From Gnetum montanum (lineage: Eukaryota; Streptophyta; Gnetopsida; Gnetales; Gnetaceae), in assembly GCA_015680685.1 (NCBI GenBank), contig MNCI01020158.1, positions 577,304 through 639,303 of the forward strand: a DNA stretch of 62,000 bases, written 5' to 3'. The notes beneath the pieces are model-generated. The model did not search any database, had not been told where the DNA came from, and saw only the letters and a list, made by a program, of their open reading frames with translations. The translations under genes and the position numbers were made by a program. Within the stretch, counting starts at the first letter, position 1. The number at the start of each line of letters is the position of its first letter. Positions 34,551 to 45,994 of the stretch are shown here, piece after piece.

Positions 34551-35162
34551 TATATTCTTATTTTTATTCTTCTCTTTCTTTATACAAAGGATTTTGTTAT
34601 TGATCTTTTGAAGTAATGTATCCATTTGATGAATGGTAGAGTCTTTTGATGATTATCTACTCTTATTCCACATTTCTTTGTTTTATATATATCATCTTTA
34701 TATGAGAGACTTTTAAAATTGATACTACACATGTATAATGTTTTCTAAAAACATAATAGTTCTTTATGTAAATAAAATAAACAATTAATGATTTAATGTA
34801 GATTTTTTACGGATATGATTCTCTAGTAACTAAAATAATATTGTATAATGTAGATTTATATTCTCATTTTTATTCTTCTCTTTCTTTATATAAAGGATTT
34901 TCTTATTGATTTTTTGAAGTAATGTATCCATTGGATGAATGGTAAAGTCTTTTGATGATTATCTACTCTCGTTCCACATTTCTTTGTTTTATATATCATC
35001 TTTATATGAGAGACTTGTAAAATTGATACTACACGTGTATAATGTTTTCTAAAAACATAATAGTTGTTTATGTAAATAAAATAAACAATTAATGATTTAA
35101 CGTAGATTGTTTATGAATATAATTCTCTAGTAAATAAAATAAGATTGTATGGATGAAAAGTA
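34551..35162. repeat. 306-bp tandem duplication, copy 2 only
   Basis: The stretch tatattcttatttttattcttctctttc... at 34551 recurs at 34857 with the same following 300 bp (about 5 percent different). Copy 1 (2456-2760) and the third copy have a single unit, so this arose on the copy 2 lineage or was lost from the others. Confidence 0.85.
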
Positions 35163-35934
35163 CTAAATTTTATAATTATAAGAAAATTCTATTGTATAAG
35201 ATCAATTATTAAGCAAAGAATTCAGTGTTCATTAAATAGTAATGATATTAATCCTCTAAAATGAAAGGAGAATAACCTCAAATAAATATTTTAATGAAAA
35301 ATATTCATGTAATTATAAATGGAACAAATACAACCAATAGATGGTTGGTACTAATGTTTTGCTTATAGAAGTTTTAAATTATTCAAGCACCTTTATAACC
35401 TTTAATCTTTTAAAAACTTCTATTCAAAATTAAGTAGAGTTTTTATCCTAGAGCATGCAAGTTGGTGTGTGTTTAAGATTATAGGATAGCTAACTAAATC
35501 ATTGCATTGGGTATCACGGGATAACATCAAGTACTATCATATTAGTATAATTGAATTTCTTTGAATATTGTTATGATGTAACAATGAGATATAGATGAAA
35601 TAAAAGACAATTACAATAAATAAACAATGAAAAACTATTTCCAAGAAAATTCTCCACAAGTTATTGGATAAAATTAAGTAATTTAACAGTGTACCATTTG
35701 TAAAATTTTCCTGGCATATGTTCAATGTCACCTTGGTTATGACCTTGTTCTATTACCCTTTTGCTGTTTTTTGTAAATAAGTTAAGGATGAATCATGGAT
35801 TTATCATTTTTGAGATTCATGCGTTACAATTTTAAGTTAAGAAGCAAAGAAATAAGATCTTCCTTGATATTTGAAAAAAAAAAAAAAAAAGCAAAAAGAA
35901 AAAAAAATTAGTGCCACAAAATCTCGTTTGTCAC

Positions 35935-36220
35935 TGGAAGCCATTCATAGCAACAATGCGCCCGAGTGCGTGACAGCAGGCGTGACTCAACGCGTGAAAA
36001 AAGTCAAACGCTACCACATGTGTACACGTAGAGCTCCCTCGTGAATGCATACTGCACTGTTGATGAACAGACGCCAGCCCAGACACAACCTGCGTGAATT
36101 ACCCACAATCCTATAAATCCCTACCTACTGCAATTCTACCGTCCACAACACTACTACTATTCTTCTCTTTTCAACACTATTACTTTTCTTCTCTTTTCTT
36201 TTCTGCTGCTGCTGCATGCC
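35935..36220 (+). promoter_or_regulatory. XTH promoter and 5' leader
   Basis: TATAAA is at 36112-36117 in ccTATAAATcc, about 105 bp before the ATG. Upstream are motif matches TGACTCA (35983-35989), AGTCAA (W-box core on the other strand, 36002-36007), CACATGTG (36015-36022) and an ACGT core, TACACGTA (36023-36030). The leader (about 36145-36220) is a strong pyrimidine tract ending in GCTGCTGCTGC and a good start context, gccATGGc. Motif roles are inferred from plant promoters in general; only the TATA box position is well supported. Confidence 0.65.
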
Positions 36221-37120
36221 ATGGCACGTTTAAGGACTGCAGCAGTTACAGTGGTTTTGGCAATGCTAGTGACGGCGGCCATTGCAACAGAGAACTTTTA
36301 CTCGGATGTTCAAATAACGTTTGGGGAAGGCCACGTCTGGATCTCCGAGGACGGCCAAACTCTGCAACTGGCCATGGTCGATAACGTTACAGGCGGCTCC
36401 GGCTTCCAGTCCTACGCCGAGTTTCTCACGGGCATTGCCAGCGTCCAGCTGCGCCTCGTTCCGGGCAATTCCGCAGGCACAGTTACCACATTTTATCTCA
36501 CATCTCCGCGTGACGATTCCGCGGGGCTGCTGCACGACGAGATCGACATGGAGTTCCTGGGCAACGTTTCTGGGGAGCCCTACATGCTGCATACCAATGT
36601 CTACGTGGGCGGTCAAGCAAATCGGGAGATGCGATTCTATCTCTGGTTCGATCCCACCGCGGATTTCCACAATTACACTATTCTCTGGAACACACACCAG
36701 ATCGTATGGTTCGTGGATGGAATTCCTATTCGGGTGTTCCGCAATTTGGCGGATGCCACCAACGGCGCAGTTGGATTTCCTCGAACTCGGCCCATGCGCG
36801 CGGTGGCATCGCTGTGGAATGGCGATCAGTGGGCTACCCAGGGCGGACGCATCAAAACCGACTGGTCCAAAGCTCCCTTCATCGCCACTTATGCAAATAT
36901 TTCTATTCAGGGTTGCTCCGATTGGGCCGAGGATGGCATCTATGCTTGCTGGGGCCAACAGCTCTTCTGGAATTCCGATACTACTTTGCAGACTCTCGGT
37001 TACGCGCAGCAGGGGCAGCTGCAGTGGGTTCATGAAAACTATGTGATCTATGATTATTGTGATGACGAGCAGCGTTTCAATAATCAGCTCCCCCTCGAAT
37101 GCACACAGCCTCTCTATTGA
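36221..37120 (+). CDS. XTH: Xyloglucan endotransglucosylase/hydrolase (XTH), GH16, intronless
   Basis: A cell-wall enzyme that cuts xyloglucan and rejoins the end to another xyloglucan chain (or to water), acting in the apoplast during wall growth. It is 299 residues, the normal family length. Residues 1-23 are a signal peptide. The GH16 core holds HDEIDMEFLGN at 105-115, with Glu107 as nucleophile and Glu111 as acid/base. N115-V-S is the conserved glycosylation site right after it; N-Y-T (151) and N-I-S (226) are further sites. LWFDPTADFHNY (141-152) and the C-terminal XET domain with Cys232, 243, 280 and 294 and NYVIYDYC are typical. The loop before the catalytic motif (SPRDDSAGLL) is a few residues longer than in many XTHs. 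The frame is uninterrupted, whereas plant XTH genes usually have introns. It is GC-rich against AT-rich surroundings. Copy 1 of the duplication lacks it. Confidence 0.96.
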   Translation: MARLRTAAVTVVLAMLVTAAIATENFYSDVQITFGEGHVWISEDGQTLQLAMVDNVTGGSGFQSYAEFLTGIASVQLRLVPGNSAGTVTTFYLTSPRDDSAGLLHDEIDMEFLGNVSGEPYMLHTNVYVGGQANREMRFYLWFDPTADFHNYTILWNTHQIVWFVDGIPIRVFRNLADATNGAVGFPRTRPMRAVASLWNGDQWATQGGRIKTDWSKAPFIATYANISIQGCSDWAEDGIYACWGQQLFWNSDTTLQTLGYAQQGQLQWVHENYVIYDYCDDEQRFNNQLPLECTQPLY

Positions 37121-37313
37121 GTCGCCGTAATAGCGCATCCTCGCTGCTTTATTGTTTTCGCTGTTTTTCGTTGCTCCTATCTTTGTTTTTCTTTTTTTGC
37201 GTTTTCCTCCAAAATTTCCCTGTTGTCTGTGGGCTAGACTGCGTTCATGGGTTGGTCTGTTGTTCTTTTCTTCTTAGTCTGCGTCAGTTTCTTTTGTTCT
37301 CATTAATCAATGA

Positions 37314-37319
37314 AATAAA
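37314..37319 (+). terminator. XTH poly(A) signal
   Basis: AATAAA lies 194 bp after the stop codon in aatgaaataaagctg, preceded by a T-rich 3' untranslated region and followed by tgtttt-rich sequence. No poly(A) run follows, so there is no retrocopy tail here. Confidence 0.75.
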
Positions 37320-38610
37320 GCTGTGCCCATGATTTTTCGGTGTTTTCGTAGTACTTGGGTTTCCGCCATTCGCGCAGTTCCTTTGTTGCGTGATTGTCGT
37401 ATTCTTTTTCTTTTGCCTAAATGTTTTTAATTATATCATTATCAGTAGCCTGTATTCTAAACTAATACACGGCCTCGATTATGCATCAAATGCATCAAAA
37501 GAATCTGATTCGTAGGAGCGGGAGTCGTGATTCTGTATGTGTGCCCAAGAAAAGTTGGGGACAGGTTCATAGTTGGGGATGTGATAGAGAAATTTTAAAT
37601 ATATTAGTTTTTTTAAAAAATTAAATTTCATATATAAAAAACCATTGTAGAATAAAGCAAGTATAATGTAAATCCAAGATATTGTTAATTCTTAAAAATT
37701 GCACTGAAGCAAGAAAAAAAGGTATGGAGGCCATTGAATCCATTTCCTTACTAAGAGCCATAATCCAGCCAAATATATAATTTCTGCAACAACCAAAATG
37801 AAAACAATAAAATGAAACCTTTTGTTAGTCAATCCAATCTTTCCAAGAATGAAATTAAGCCTCAAGCCTAAACCAAATTTATAACATTGAACTATGCAGG
37901 AATGAAATTAAGCCTCAACCAAATTTATAACATTGAACTATGACCTGTGAGTAGCGCAGGAGAACCACATTATAAGAAGACAAACTAGGCACAGCCCAGT
38001 AACTCACGTCACCTACAATGATCAAAAACCTGTAGGACACTTGGGAATCCGCACCACTCATAATGAAGGGAAAAGTAAAAACAGAGTGCCATGAGCTTGC
38101 ATATGGCCGATAGCCATGAGCTGGTGGGCTTCGTTGGCTCGTAAGCAAACAGATTTTTGAAAAAACGTTGAAGAAGCATCCATCCGTCATCATGTTCATG
38201 ACTCATGACCCATGACGATGACCCTGTTTTGTTTTTTTTTATTTCCATCAGAGATAAGAGAAAAAGAGCAAAAACCAGCAATGACCACTAAACACGCGTC
38301 AATGTGTGAGTAATGGCAGAACCTTTGACGTTCTCAAAGGCCAATTCACGCAAATGCAATGTTTACCTCGCATGCCCCGTCCGAAACTTGATTTCCGTAT
38401 GACCCAAACTTGGCTCTTCGGCCTCCCATTACCAAAGGAGCCCTTTCGTGAGCTCCGTGTTTGTTTATTCATTCGTATTCCCTTGTTTTCTGTGGTCTGT
38501 GTCATGCCAATGCCATGAATCTTGATTGCTTGCTGGCCAATTAACAATGAAATGAGGTTTCTGCTAAGATTCAGAGCAGGAGAATATAGGTAAGATTTTA
38601 ACACAATGCA

Positions 38611-38760
38611 GACATCCAGAACTAGGGAAGAAGAATAATACAACGCAAGGCAAGGCAACCATTTCAATGTATATGTATACATTCAGACATCCAGAACTAG
38701 GGAAGAAGAATAATACAACGCAAGGCAAGGCAACCATTTCAATGTATATGTATAGATTCA
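38611..38760. repeat. 75-bp tandem duplication
   Basis: gacatccagaactagggaag... through ...atgtatac/gattca occurs at 38611 and again at 38686. Copy 1 has one unit (3433-3508). It makes two near-identical 24-residue stretches in a chance minus-strand frame, which is not a gene. Confidence 0.88.
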
Positions 38761-40720
38761 GACAAAATTTCATCGGAAATTATTAAATACTTACCCATTT
38801 CGGATTTAATGCGCTCTGGCATCCAACGCTAACAGTTCATCAAACTTTATCCAAAATCACAAATCTCAGCCCATAGGGCCTTGAACAAACTTGTCTTAAA
38901 TTCATAGGTATATAATTATATATAGATACCCTCACCCCACTTTGAGTTTAGTGCATAAGATTAATAACATATAGACCTCAACTTATAAAAATCCTGAAAG
39001 TCTCTTAATAAATATTTTTTTAAGTCAGCAATATTGGTTGAAGATATTAAAACACTAAATTACTTAAATGCGTCAAAATCTTAAAAATTGTTACTAACAT
39101 TAACTTTAAGAATATATTTAAGATGTACTCACAAATACAATTTACAAATCTTAGTCCATATAACAAATTGGCAAGTTAAATATTAGTGAAATTCATTTTG
39201 AATTAATTTTCAACTTAAAAAAGTTTAATAAACAAAGCATGAATATGAAATTCCTTTGTTAGAGGAAATCTTGTACATGTCATTGTTCCCATTAATTATA
39301 CATTATAAAAAGACAGCCAATCTCTACCAATGTAACCATAAAGCTTTGATGCTCCTATACAAGGGTACTTTGAACTTTTTTCATTATATTACAATTTATT
39401 TTTAGTGTCCAACACCATCTCCCAATCTTGACCCCAAAATGTCACTATAAAGGCTTCATAACCACAATCTCCATTTAATACATTTTGTATACAAAATGAG
39501 AAATCATAGATATTAACAATCATATTTTTTACAAGGAATAGGTAGTGGTAATGCCAAACAATATGAATCTATGAGTATATGTGGTAAGGCTTGAATTAAT
39601 TATTATGTAATATGATTCTTGTCTTTCTAACCAGCACTTGTATTTAGCATATTATATACTTAAATATAGTTAAGGTATATGATTGAATGCATTATTAACC
39701 TTTTAGAATAACAAAGAAATGAATCATAATGAATGAAAAATCGATAATGAAGATAATGAAAATAGTCTCTCTCAAATATGAATATTATTAATAGAAGCCT
39801 AAGGGCATCAACTATTTTTTGTATCTTCCATTGTACTCCTAGAATACATGCTAGCTACTAAGCATACCAAGTTGTGTGTTATAGCACTTGAGTTTTCAGT
39901 GTTCTCAATTTGGAATATTAATTGGTAATCATAAATGTAAACATAATTAACTCATTATTATTATCATATTATATAAAAATATGTGTTACCCTTTCACTCA
40001 TAAAAAGGGGTAAGCTACATGCACTATTTTTAGTGTATGTTAGTTCTATTTACAAATTTCAAAAAATTTGCTATCCTCACTACTCTTGTTTTTAGTGTTA
40101 GTAGCTAGCAATACTGCTTGTAGGAGTTATTTACATTTACAAACTTTTTGAATAGCACTATCTACCCTTAATTTAAACAACAATATTTACGGCAAAGAAA
40201 ATATTTAATAGAAAATATTTAAACATTATAATGTATTATCTCATAGCACTGTTTTAATAGTTAAGGAATTGTACACCCAAAAACAATGACTAAGATAAAA
40301 ATTTTCCATTTATAATTTTATTTGTAAGTTATAAGTATAATCATAAAGCTTCATCCTCATTGTTTAGTATATTTATGCAAGAGGTCAATCTCCTTTTTTA
40401 CAAAAAAAGTCAACATCCAAGAACATACCTTTTAAAAGCATTGTTTCAAGATCATAAGAATCTTTTATCTTGAGTAAGAACTGTTTTAGCAAAACTTAAT
40501 CTCTTTATCATTAACATGTCTATTAAATATAGTATTAAAGGAATGCCATCATATTTATCTATAATTCATTAATTAAATTATCATACTAAGTGTTCACCTA
40601 TATATTTTTCCAAATGCGTTATAAAAAAATATTTCTAAATATTTCCAAAGAAATTAGATTGTATGTGTTCTTCTTCCTCATTCCAGACTCCACACTAGTA
40701 CCTAGTACTAGCAGTATGAA

Positions 40721-40895
40721 TAATGAGGTCTTAACTTAGTGCTATGAGTCCTACCTTAGCAATCTCGGGTTATAGGCTCAATCCCACTAGTCAACATTAA
40801 GTAAATGAAATAAAAACTTCAATATAAAGGAATTTTAAAATTAATTCAATCGATCTAAGGGGTCTATAAGCAAAAAATTTTAATGTATAACTTCT
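40721..40895 (+). mobile_element. tRNA-derived SINE, plus orientation (copy 2)
   Basis: Counterpart of 5467-5640. The A-box region ttaacttagtgctatgag is kept; the B box at 40776-40786 is mutated to GGCTCAATCCC. The body aaaggaattttaaaattaattcaatcgatctaagg aligns with the minus-strand SINE body at 43455-43562. Confidence 0.7.
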
Positions 40896-43454
40896 TTTAA
40901 CATTTTGACAAATCTTTTAAGAGAAGTTAAGAAGTAACAAAATGAAGTGAAACATTACATTATCATAACAAAATGGAAATAAATATTTAATTATAGTTAT
41001 CACAACAAAAACTAGAAAATGCATAATATATGTTTAATTTATTAGAAAGTATTTGCGACCATAATCTAAAACCAAATTTTTAAAAAATTTCCTATACATT
41101 ATATTTTCTAATTTTGAAGGAGTACCATAAGATAGTGAAGTTAAAATTTAGCTTTTAAAAATAAAAACTTTAGCTCATGTGAAATAACTCTTATGACCAT
41201 GGTTGTTGACTATAAGCACTCAAAAAAAGAAACAAGAGTAGTGAAGAGTAGTGAGGATAACAAATTTTTCAAAATTTCTAAATAAATTTGACATATAGTA
41301 AAAACTATGTGTTGCATCTTCACAGCATTAATACTCCTTTTTGGCAATGAAAGTGTAACACTTGTGAAAATACTTAAATGTAAATGCAAAAGTATAAGAG
41401 CCAAATTGTTGCAATGTGTAAGTAAATGTTCTTGATGTTATTGATGCAAATGATCACATCTAGGCATAATCACCTAAATAAGATGATATTAATTACTTTA
41501 CAAACACACTTTATAGGCACTTGCTAACTAACTACAAAGCACAAAATAAGACTATAATCTAAAACTAACTTTTTCAATTACATGTTGGGTATTTATAGAG
41601 GATGAGTCATGTGTTATATATATGTAAGTGTGTTGACAAAGTCAATGATGCGTAGACATCATCATTATTGTCATCGTCATCATCATCATCCTAGCCTTAT
41701 TCTAACAAAATAGGATTAGCTACATGAGTTTTCTTTAGTCATTTGTCTTTAAGAAGAGTTAGATCATTATTTATTTGTAAAACATCAATGAATTTTTTTT
41801 TCAATTTTCAAAAATGTGATAGAAATTTGTTGTAACTTTGAATTGTAATAAATAACATGGGTCGTGATTTATGTTACAAGTCATAATGATGGTCACAACA
41901 CATTTTTACATGGGAAATATGATGTTCTATATATTGCTAAAAGGCTCCAAAGCTTTCTACCTCCTTGCATAGATGATTTGTTGATTAAATTTTCTAGGTA
42001 TGAGTTATAAGTATTTAAAGTTGGCCTATTTTTACAATATGCTATAGAACTATCCTCTACCATTTAGATGCATAAAATTTTCTATTTTTTTATATATTAA
42101 AGTTTTATGTCTTGCATAGATGATTTATTGATTAGATATTCAAGTTATGAGTTATAAGTTTTTAAAGTTGTCCTATTGTTACAAAATGCCATAGAACTAT
42201 CCTCTCCCATTCATATGCATAAAAATTTATGTTTTTTGTATATTAAAGTTTTATGCATTTGGTATGTTTGATAGATTAATTGATCTATATGATTGGGAGC
42301 TATCATCAAGGAAGAGATGTGGCTAGTTAACTAGGCATTCTTAGTACCAATTTGATTCTCTCTTTGAGTAGTTGTACACTAGGTGCCCTTGTCAAGTCAC
42401 AATTTGAGAAGTGAAAGGATGAAGGCTAGGACCTATTCGTCCTTTAAATCTTTGGTTTAGAAGGATGGATACATGAATTACTTAATTCCTAGGACTAAGA
42501 TATAATTGATCATGATGAAAAGATCTATAGGTAGAATGAAAATTAAGGTGAAAACTATAAACATAAGGACCTCAAGTATACATTTGATAGATAATAATTT
42601 GCACACACAAGAAAAGTGTAAGCCTTCCATTTACATATAATATGTTAATTGCTGGATGATTAGATAGACATGAGAGTGGTTAACTTTGCCTATTGTTAAA
42701 TAATAATGATTACACATGTTTGAATTAATTGTATGACTAACATGAGTATGTTACAAGTTGAACCTACTTAATAGTAGTTTACCCAAGTCTATGTACCTTT
42801 TTCTATAAAGTGCATGAGGTTTTTCCTACTTAAACCTTATCTTAAAATTGTTAATATATTTATAGGTCATACAAATGTGGCTAGTCAAATGGGTATACCT
42901 AAGGATGTTCATCTTAGGAAGTAGTGATCAAAAGGCTAGACTTAGATTATATATGTATTTCTTTGTTAATTTTTATCCTATGATACCTCATGGTATCTTG
43001 CCTTTTTTTTCAATTGTATTTATAGTGTACGTACTTGCATTTAGTTTATGGGATGTTGATTGATTTAATTATAAAGTTAATGGGCACTTTATTATCTTCC
43101 ACTTAATTAATGTTTATCTTATGAAGTTATTATTTGTTAGAACTAAGATTTTACTAAAATTTCTTTTTTTCATAGGGCTACTATCAATTTTTTTTCTTTA
43201 TTTTTATCATTATTCTTCCCTATATGCTTTGTATTTTTTCCTCTAAGAGGTCATTATATTATGTGAATTCATTCTTTATGTGAACTAGGACTTTGCTTAA
43301 CTTCTTTTTTCATATGACTACTATCACTTGTTATTTTCTACTTTTATCATATTTTTGCCTATTAACCAGGGGATATGATTTGTATTTTTTTTCTTTAAAA
43401 GGTCAATGTATTATTTTGATAATGATTTTTATTTCCCATTTGTGACATGTAAAT

Positions 43455-43640
43455 TGTTTACTATGCTATGAAAAACTAAAATCTTTTAGTTATACCCCCT
43501 TGCATCAATTGGACTAATTTTAAAATTCCTTTTACAAATTTTTAAAAAATTTATAACTCAATGTTTCCCAATGGGATTGAACCTGTAACTTAAGGTTATC
43601 AAAATAAGACTCTTATCACTAAGCTAACACCTCATTGTCA
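43455..43640 (-). mobile_element. tRNA-derived SINE, minus orientation, most complete copy
   Basis: The head (about 43563-43640) has A box TAGCTTAGTGATAAG and perfect B box GGTTCAATCCC (complement at 43572-43582). The body (43455-43562, minus sense ggaattttaaaattagtcc...ggggtataactaaaag) is deleted in copy 1. The total is about 185 bp, normal for plant SINEs. The exact 3' end and target duplication were not found. Confidence 0.72.
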
Positions 43641-45022
43641 TTCATATTATCATTAAGTATCCATGTTGTGAATATGCATTTCAAAGATTAAGCATGTACT
43701 AAATACCAAGGCTCAAGATTATAGATGGTCATGCATACATTAAGAAAAGATGTGTTATAGGATAAAGCCTTGTAAAATGTTAATGAAAAATTAATTAGAA
43801 ATATGAAACTCATAAGCTATAAGGCCAAAATTCATAGTTTATAAAAATTTAAAATTAAAAGTATTTTAGAGATTAAAATATATAAATATGGACCAAAATA
43901 CATTATAAGAATGTTTCATTATGAATTTTAGGCCTAAAAATAAAGGCTTCAATGGTTTTACTATGGCCCCATGTTATGTTTATGAATATAAGGGCCTGAA
44001 TCACTTAGGTAACATGAATTTTTCATTATCATAATTGAAGTATTTTTTTTTCTATCATTTTAGCATCATTGAAGTACAAAGATAGACATTTGAAGCACCA
44101 ACTAGCATCATTAAAGCATCAATTTTTACATTCACTACCTTTTTATCACTAATCAACATCACATTAAATATTATTTATTTTTCTTCATATTTTAGGAAGA
44201 ACACTGTCCACTATTTTAAACATATATTATTGATTTCTAAACATTTTAAAGATATTATAGTTTGGTTTAAAAGCTAAGATACTTGGCTATATCTAATTCA
44301 AATTTTACATAAAGATTAGATACCATTTGAAAGATATAACTTTGCAAAATGGGTGATTTTCTGCTACTTGAAACTATTCCAAAATGAATAATAGACAATA
44401 AATCAAACATATCTTCTTCATTCCTTAACATTTTTATATGGTTTTTTTCTTTAGCAAGATAACATTTATAAGAATATTTCATTAAATTTTTAGCAGTAGA
44501 GCCTCATTATTTTGGGAGATCCAACTTTGTAAAATTATACCATTAGAATCATTGGTATTTTTGATAACTTGAAAGCATCTTACTATAACTTTATTTTGTA
44601 AACATCTTTTACATTGCTTATTTTTTTTTTTTTTTTTTTTTGAAATTTTAGATGATTTTACAAGGGTTTGAAAAATATCAATTTCATCACTAATTCTATG
44701 GTTACAATTTAAAAAATTATAATATATAGGAATGCTAATTTATATTATTTTTACTAATTTTTATGAAATGATTTCATGCAATAGTTAATATGTTGCATAT
44801 TGTATACCCTTCTTACCATTATGTAGCATCTCACTAGTTAGTCTAAAATAGGTTAGGGAGTGTTCAATCTTCTTTCTTTAATAAGCACTTTAATATATTA
44901 TGCCATCTTTTCATAAACCAATGGCTTTAATAAAATTTGCTCTAATATTATTTAGAAATGTAATAAGGATCAAGTCATATATCAACTTATCTCCACAAGG
45001 ATAGTTTATACAAGTTACCCTT

Positions 45023-45857
45023 TGATGAGTCATGATATCGGACCCTCGATATCGAGCCCTCAATATCAGATATGTGATATCGGAGTTGCCAAAGCGATAT
45101 CAAACATGCGATATTGGAAGTTGTCTCATTGCCTATAAATAAGAGACAGGGGCACTTGGCTTCATAGTTAGTTTCTTAGTTCCTTAGCCAAACCCTTGTA
45201 GTTTTCCCTTTCCAGAGTTAGAATTATTTCTAAGCGTCCGCAGTAGGAGTCATAAAGTGAATGGATCTTTACTTAAGCATTGTGTACCTGAGCACACTTT
45301 ATGTCTAGAAATAAAGACGAACTTTTTGATAAACCTTGCAACATTCAAAATAGCTTAATTATTTCATTTAAATGTTATTTACTGTTATTTGTTACTCTCA
45401 TTAGTTAATTAATGTTATTTTTATTGAATTGTTAATTATCAATGAATTAGCACACTCAGTACGACCACTTCAAGCATACATGGAACACTTGGTAACCCAG
45501 TAATGACTAGCATTTGGTAACCCTAGTAGTTTTACACTAGTTCAGGATGTGTCTGGTAAGTGGGAATGGATGCTAGTGTTAGGACTAGTTGGAGCATAGT
45601 TAATTAGTTACTCAATTATTTCATTTCTCCATTTTAAGCACCAGGAATATAAAACATAAAAAGAATAAAAATCATATGCCTCAAGTTTACTTAACCATAC
45701 AATTGTGCCTTACAAGTAAGCTTGGGAAGACAACGATTGCATAACCCATCCTTGTTCTGTGTAAGCATAGAAGCACCTAATCCTTGGAGTTTGACCGAAT
45801 CGTGCGTGAATTCTCGTATTTGTATGGTTGGGCATAGGGGTACCTCGCCGCTCATCA
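45023..45857 (+). mobile_element. Element H, 5' LTR
   Basis: Runs from tgatgagtcatgatatcgg to cgctcatca, 835 bp. It has four perfect GATATC sites (plus AATATC and GATATT) in the first 90 nt, TATAAAT at 45134-45140 and AATAAA near 45309. This copy shows the LTR in sense orientation and allows the others to be oriented. Confidence 0.88.
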
Positions 45858-45876
45858 TTGGCACCGTTGCCAAGGA
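45858..45876 (+). promoter_or_regulatory. Primer-binding site of element H
   Basis: TTGGCACCGTTGCCAAGGA directly after the LTR; one or two changes from the Athila-type TGGCGCCGTTGCCGGGGA. Confidence 0.8.
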
Positions 45877-45994
45877 TTTTGTTGTTGTGCATTGATTAGA
45901 ACCTAGGAAATCCTTCCATTGTTGGAACGAACCCTTAGGGTTGGTTATCCTACAATCATTGAAAAAGAGAGTATTGCACACAAAATAATCAATC

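Larger units (their letters stand above)
35511..38268. other. Presence/absence block carrying the XTH gene
   Basis: This is present only in copy 2. The left flank attgcattgg (35501-35510) and right flank caaaaaccagcaatga (from 38269) are joined in copy 1 at about 3111 with one extra base between (ttgg-a-caaaaacc). There is no target-site duplication and no terminal repeat, so a deletion in copy 1 repaired by end joining is more likely than a transposition into copy 2. Besides the gene, it holds AT-rich DNA at 35511-35930 (with a poly-A run at 35874-35891) and 37340-38268, with no further gene seen. Confidence 0.88.
32091..45022. repeat. Segmental duplication, copy 2 (with XTH gene)
   Basis: This is the partner of 1-9325. 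Extra DNA here relative to copy 1 is a 306-bp tandem duplication (34551-35162), the XTH block (35511-38268), a 75-bp tandem duplication (38611-38760), about 350 bp at 41697-42045, and about 108 bp of SINE body (43455-43562). It ends where element H inserted after caagttaccctt; the copy 1 equivalent (9325) continues uninterrupted. The rest should lie beyond the window's right edge, after H. Confidence 0.93.
38269..45022. other. Noncoding AT-rich DNA of copy 2, downstream of XTH block
   Basis: Counterpart of 3113-9325. No gene is supported. Short frames at 38306-38518 and 41210-41404 have counterparts in copy 1, but their changes are largely amino-acid altering or they shift frame, as expected of noncoding DNA. 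It contains a 75-bp tandem duplication, two SINEs and a poly-T run at 44620-44640. Confidence 0.72.

Noticed and set aside
35874-35891. Poly-A run near XTH as a retrocopy tail
   Set aside because: It is upstream of the gene on the same strand, so it cannot be the tail of a plus-strand retrocopy; it is more likely a simple repeat in the promoter.
36266-37138. 290-codon open frame on the minus strand across XTH
   Set aside because: It mirrors the GC-rich XTH codons, has no recognisable domain, and its start lies in XTH 3' sequence; a 241-codon frame on the plus strand at 36321 is the same kind of shadow.
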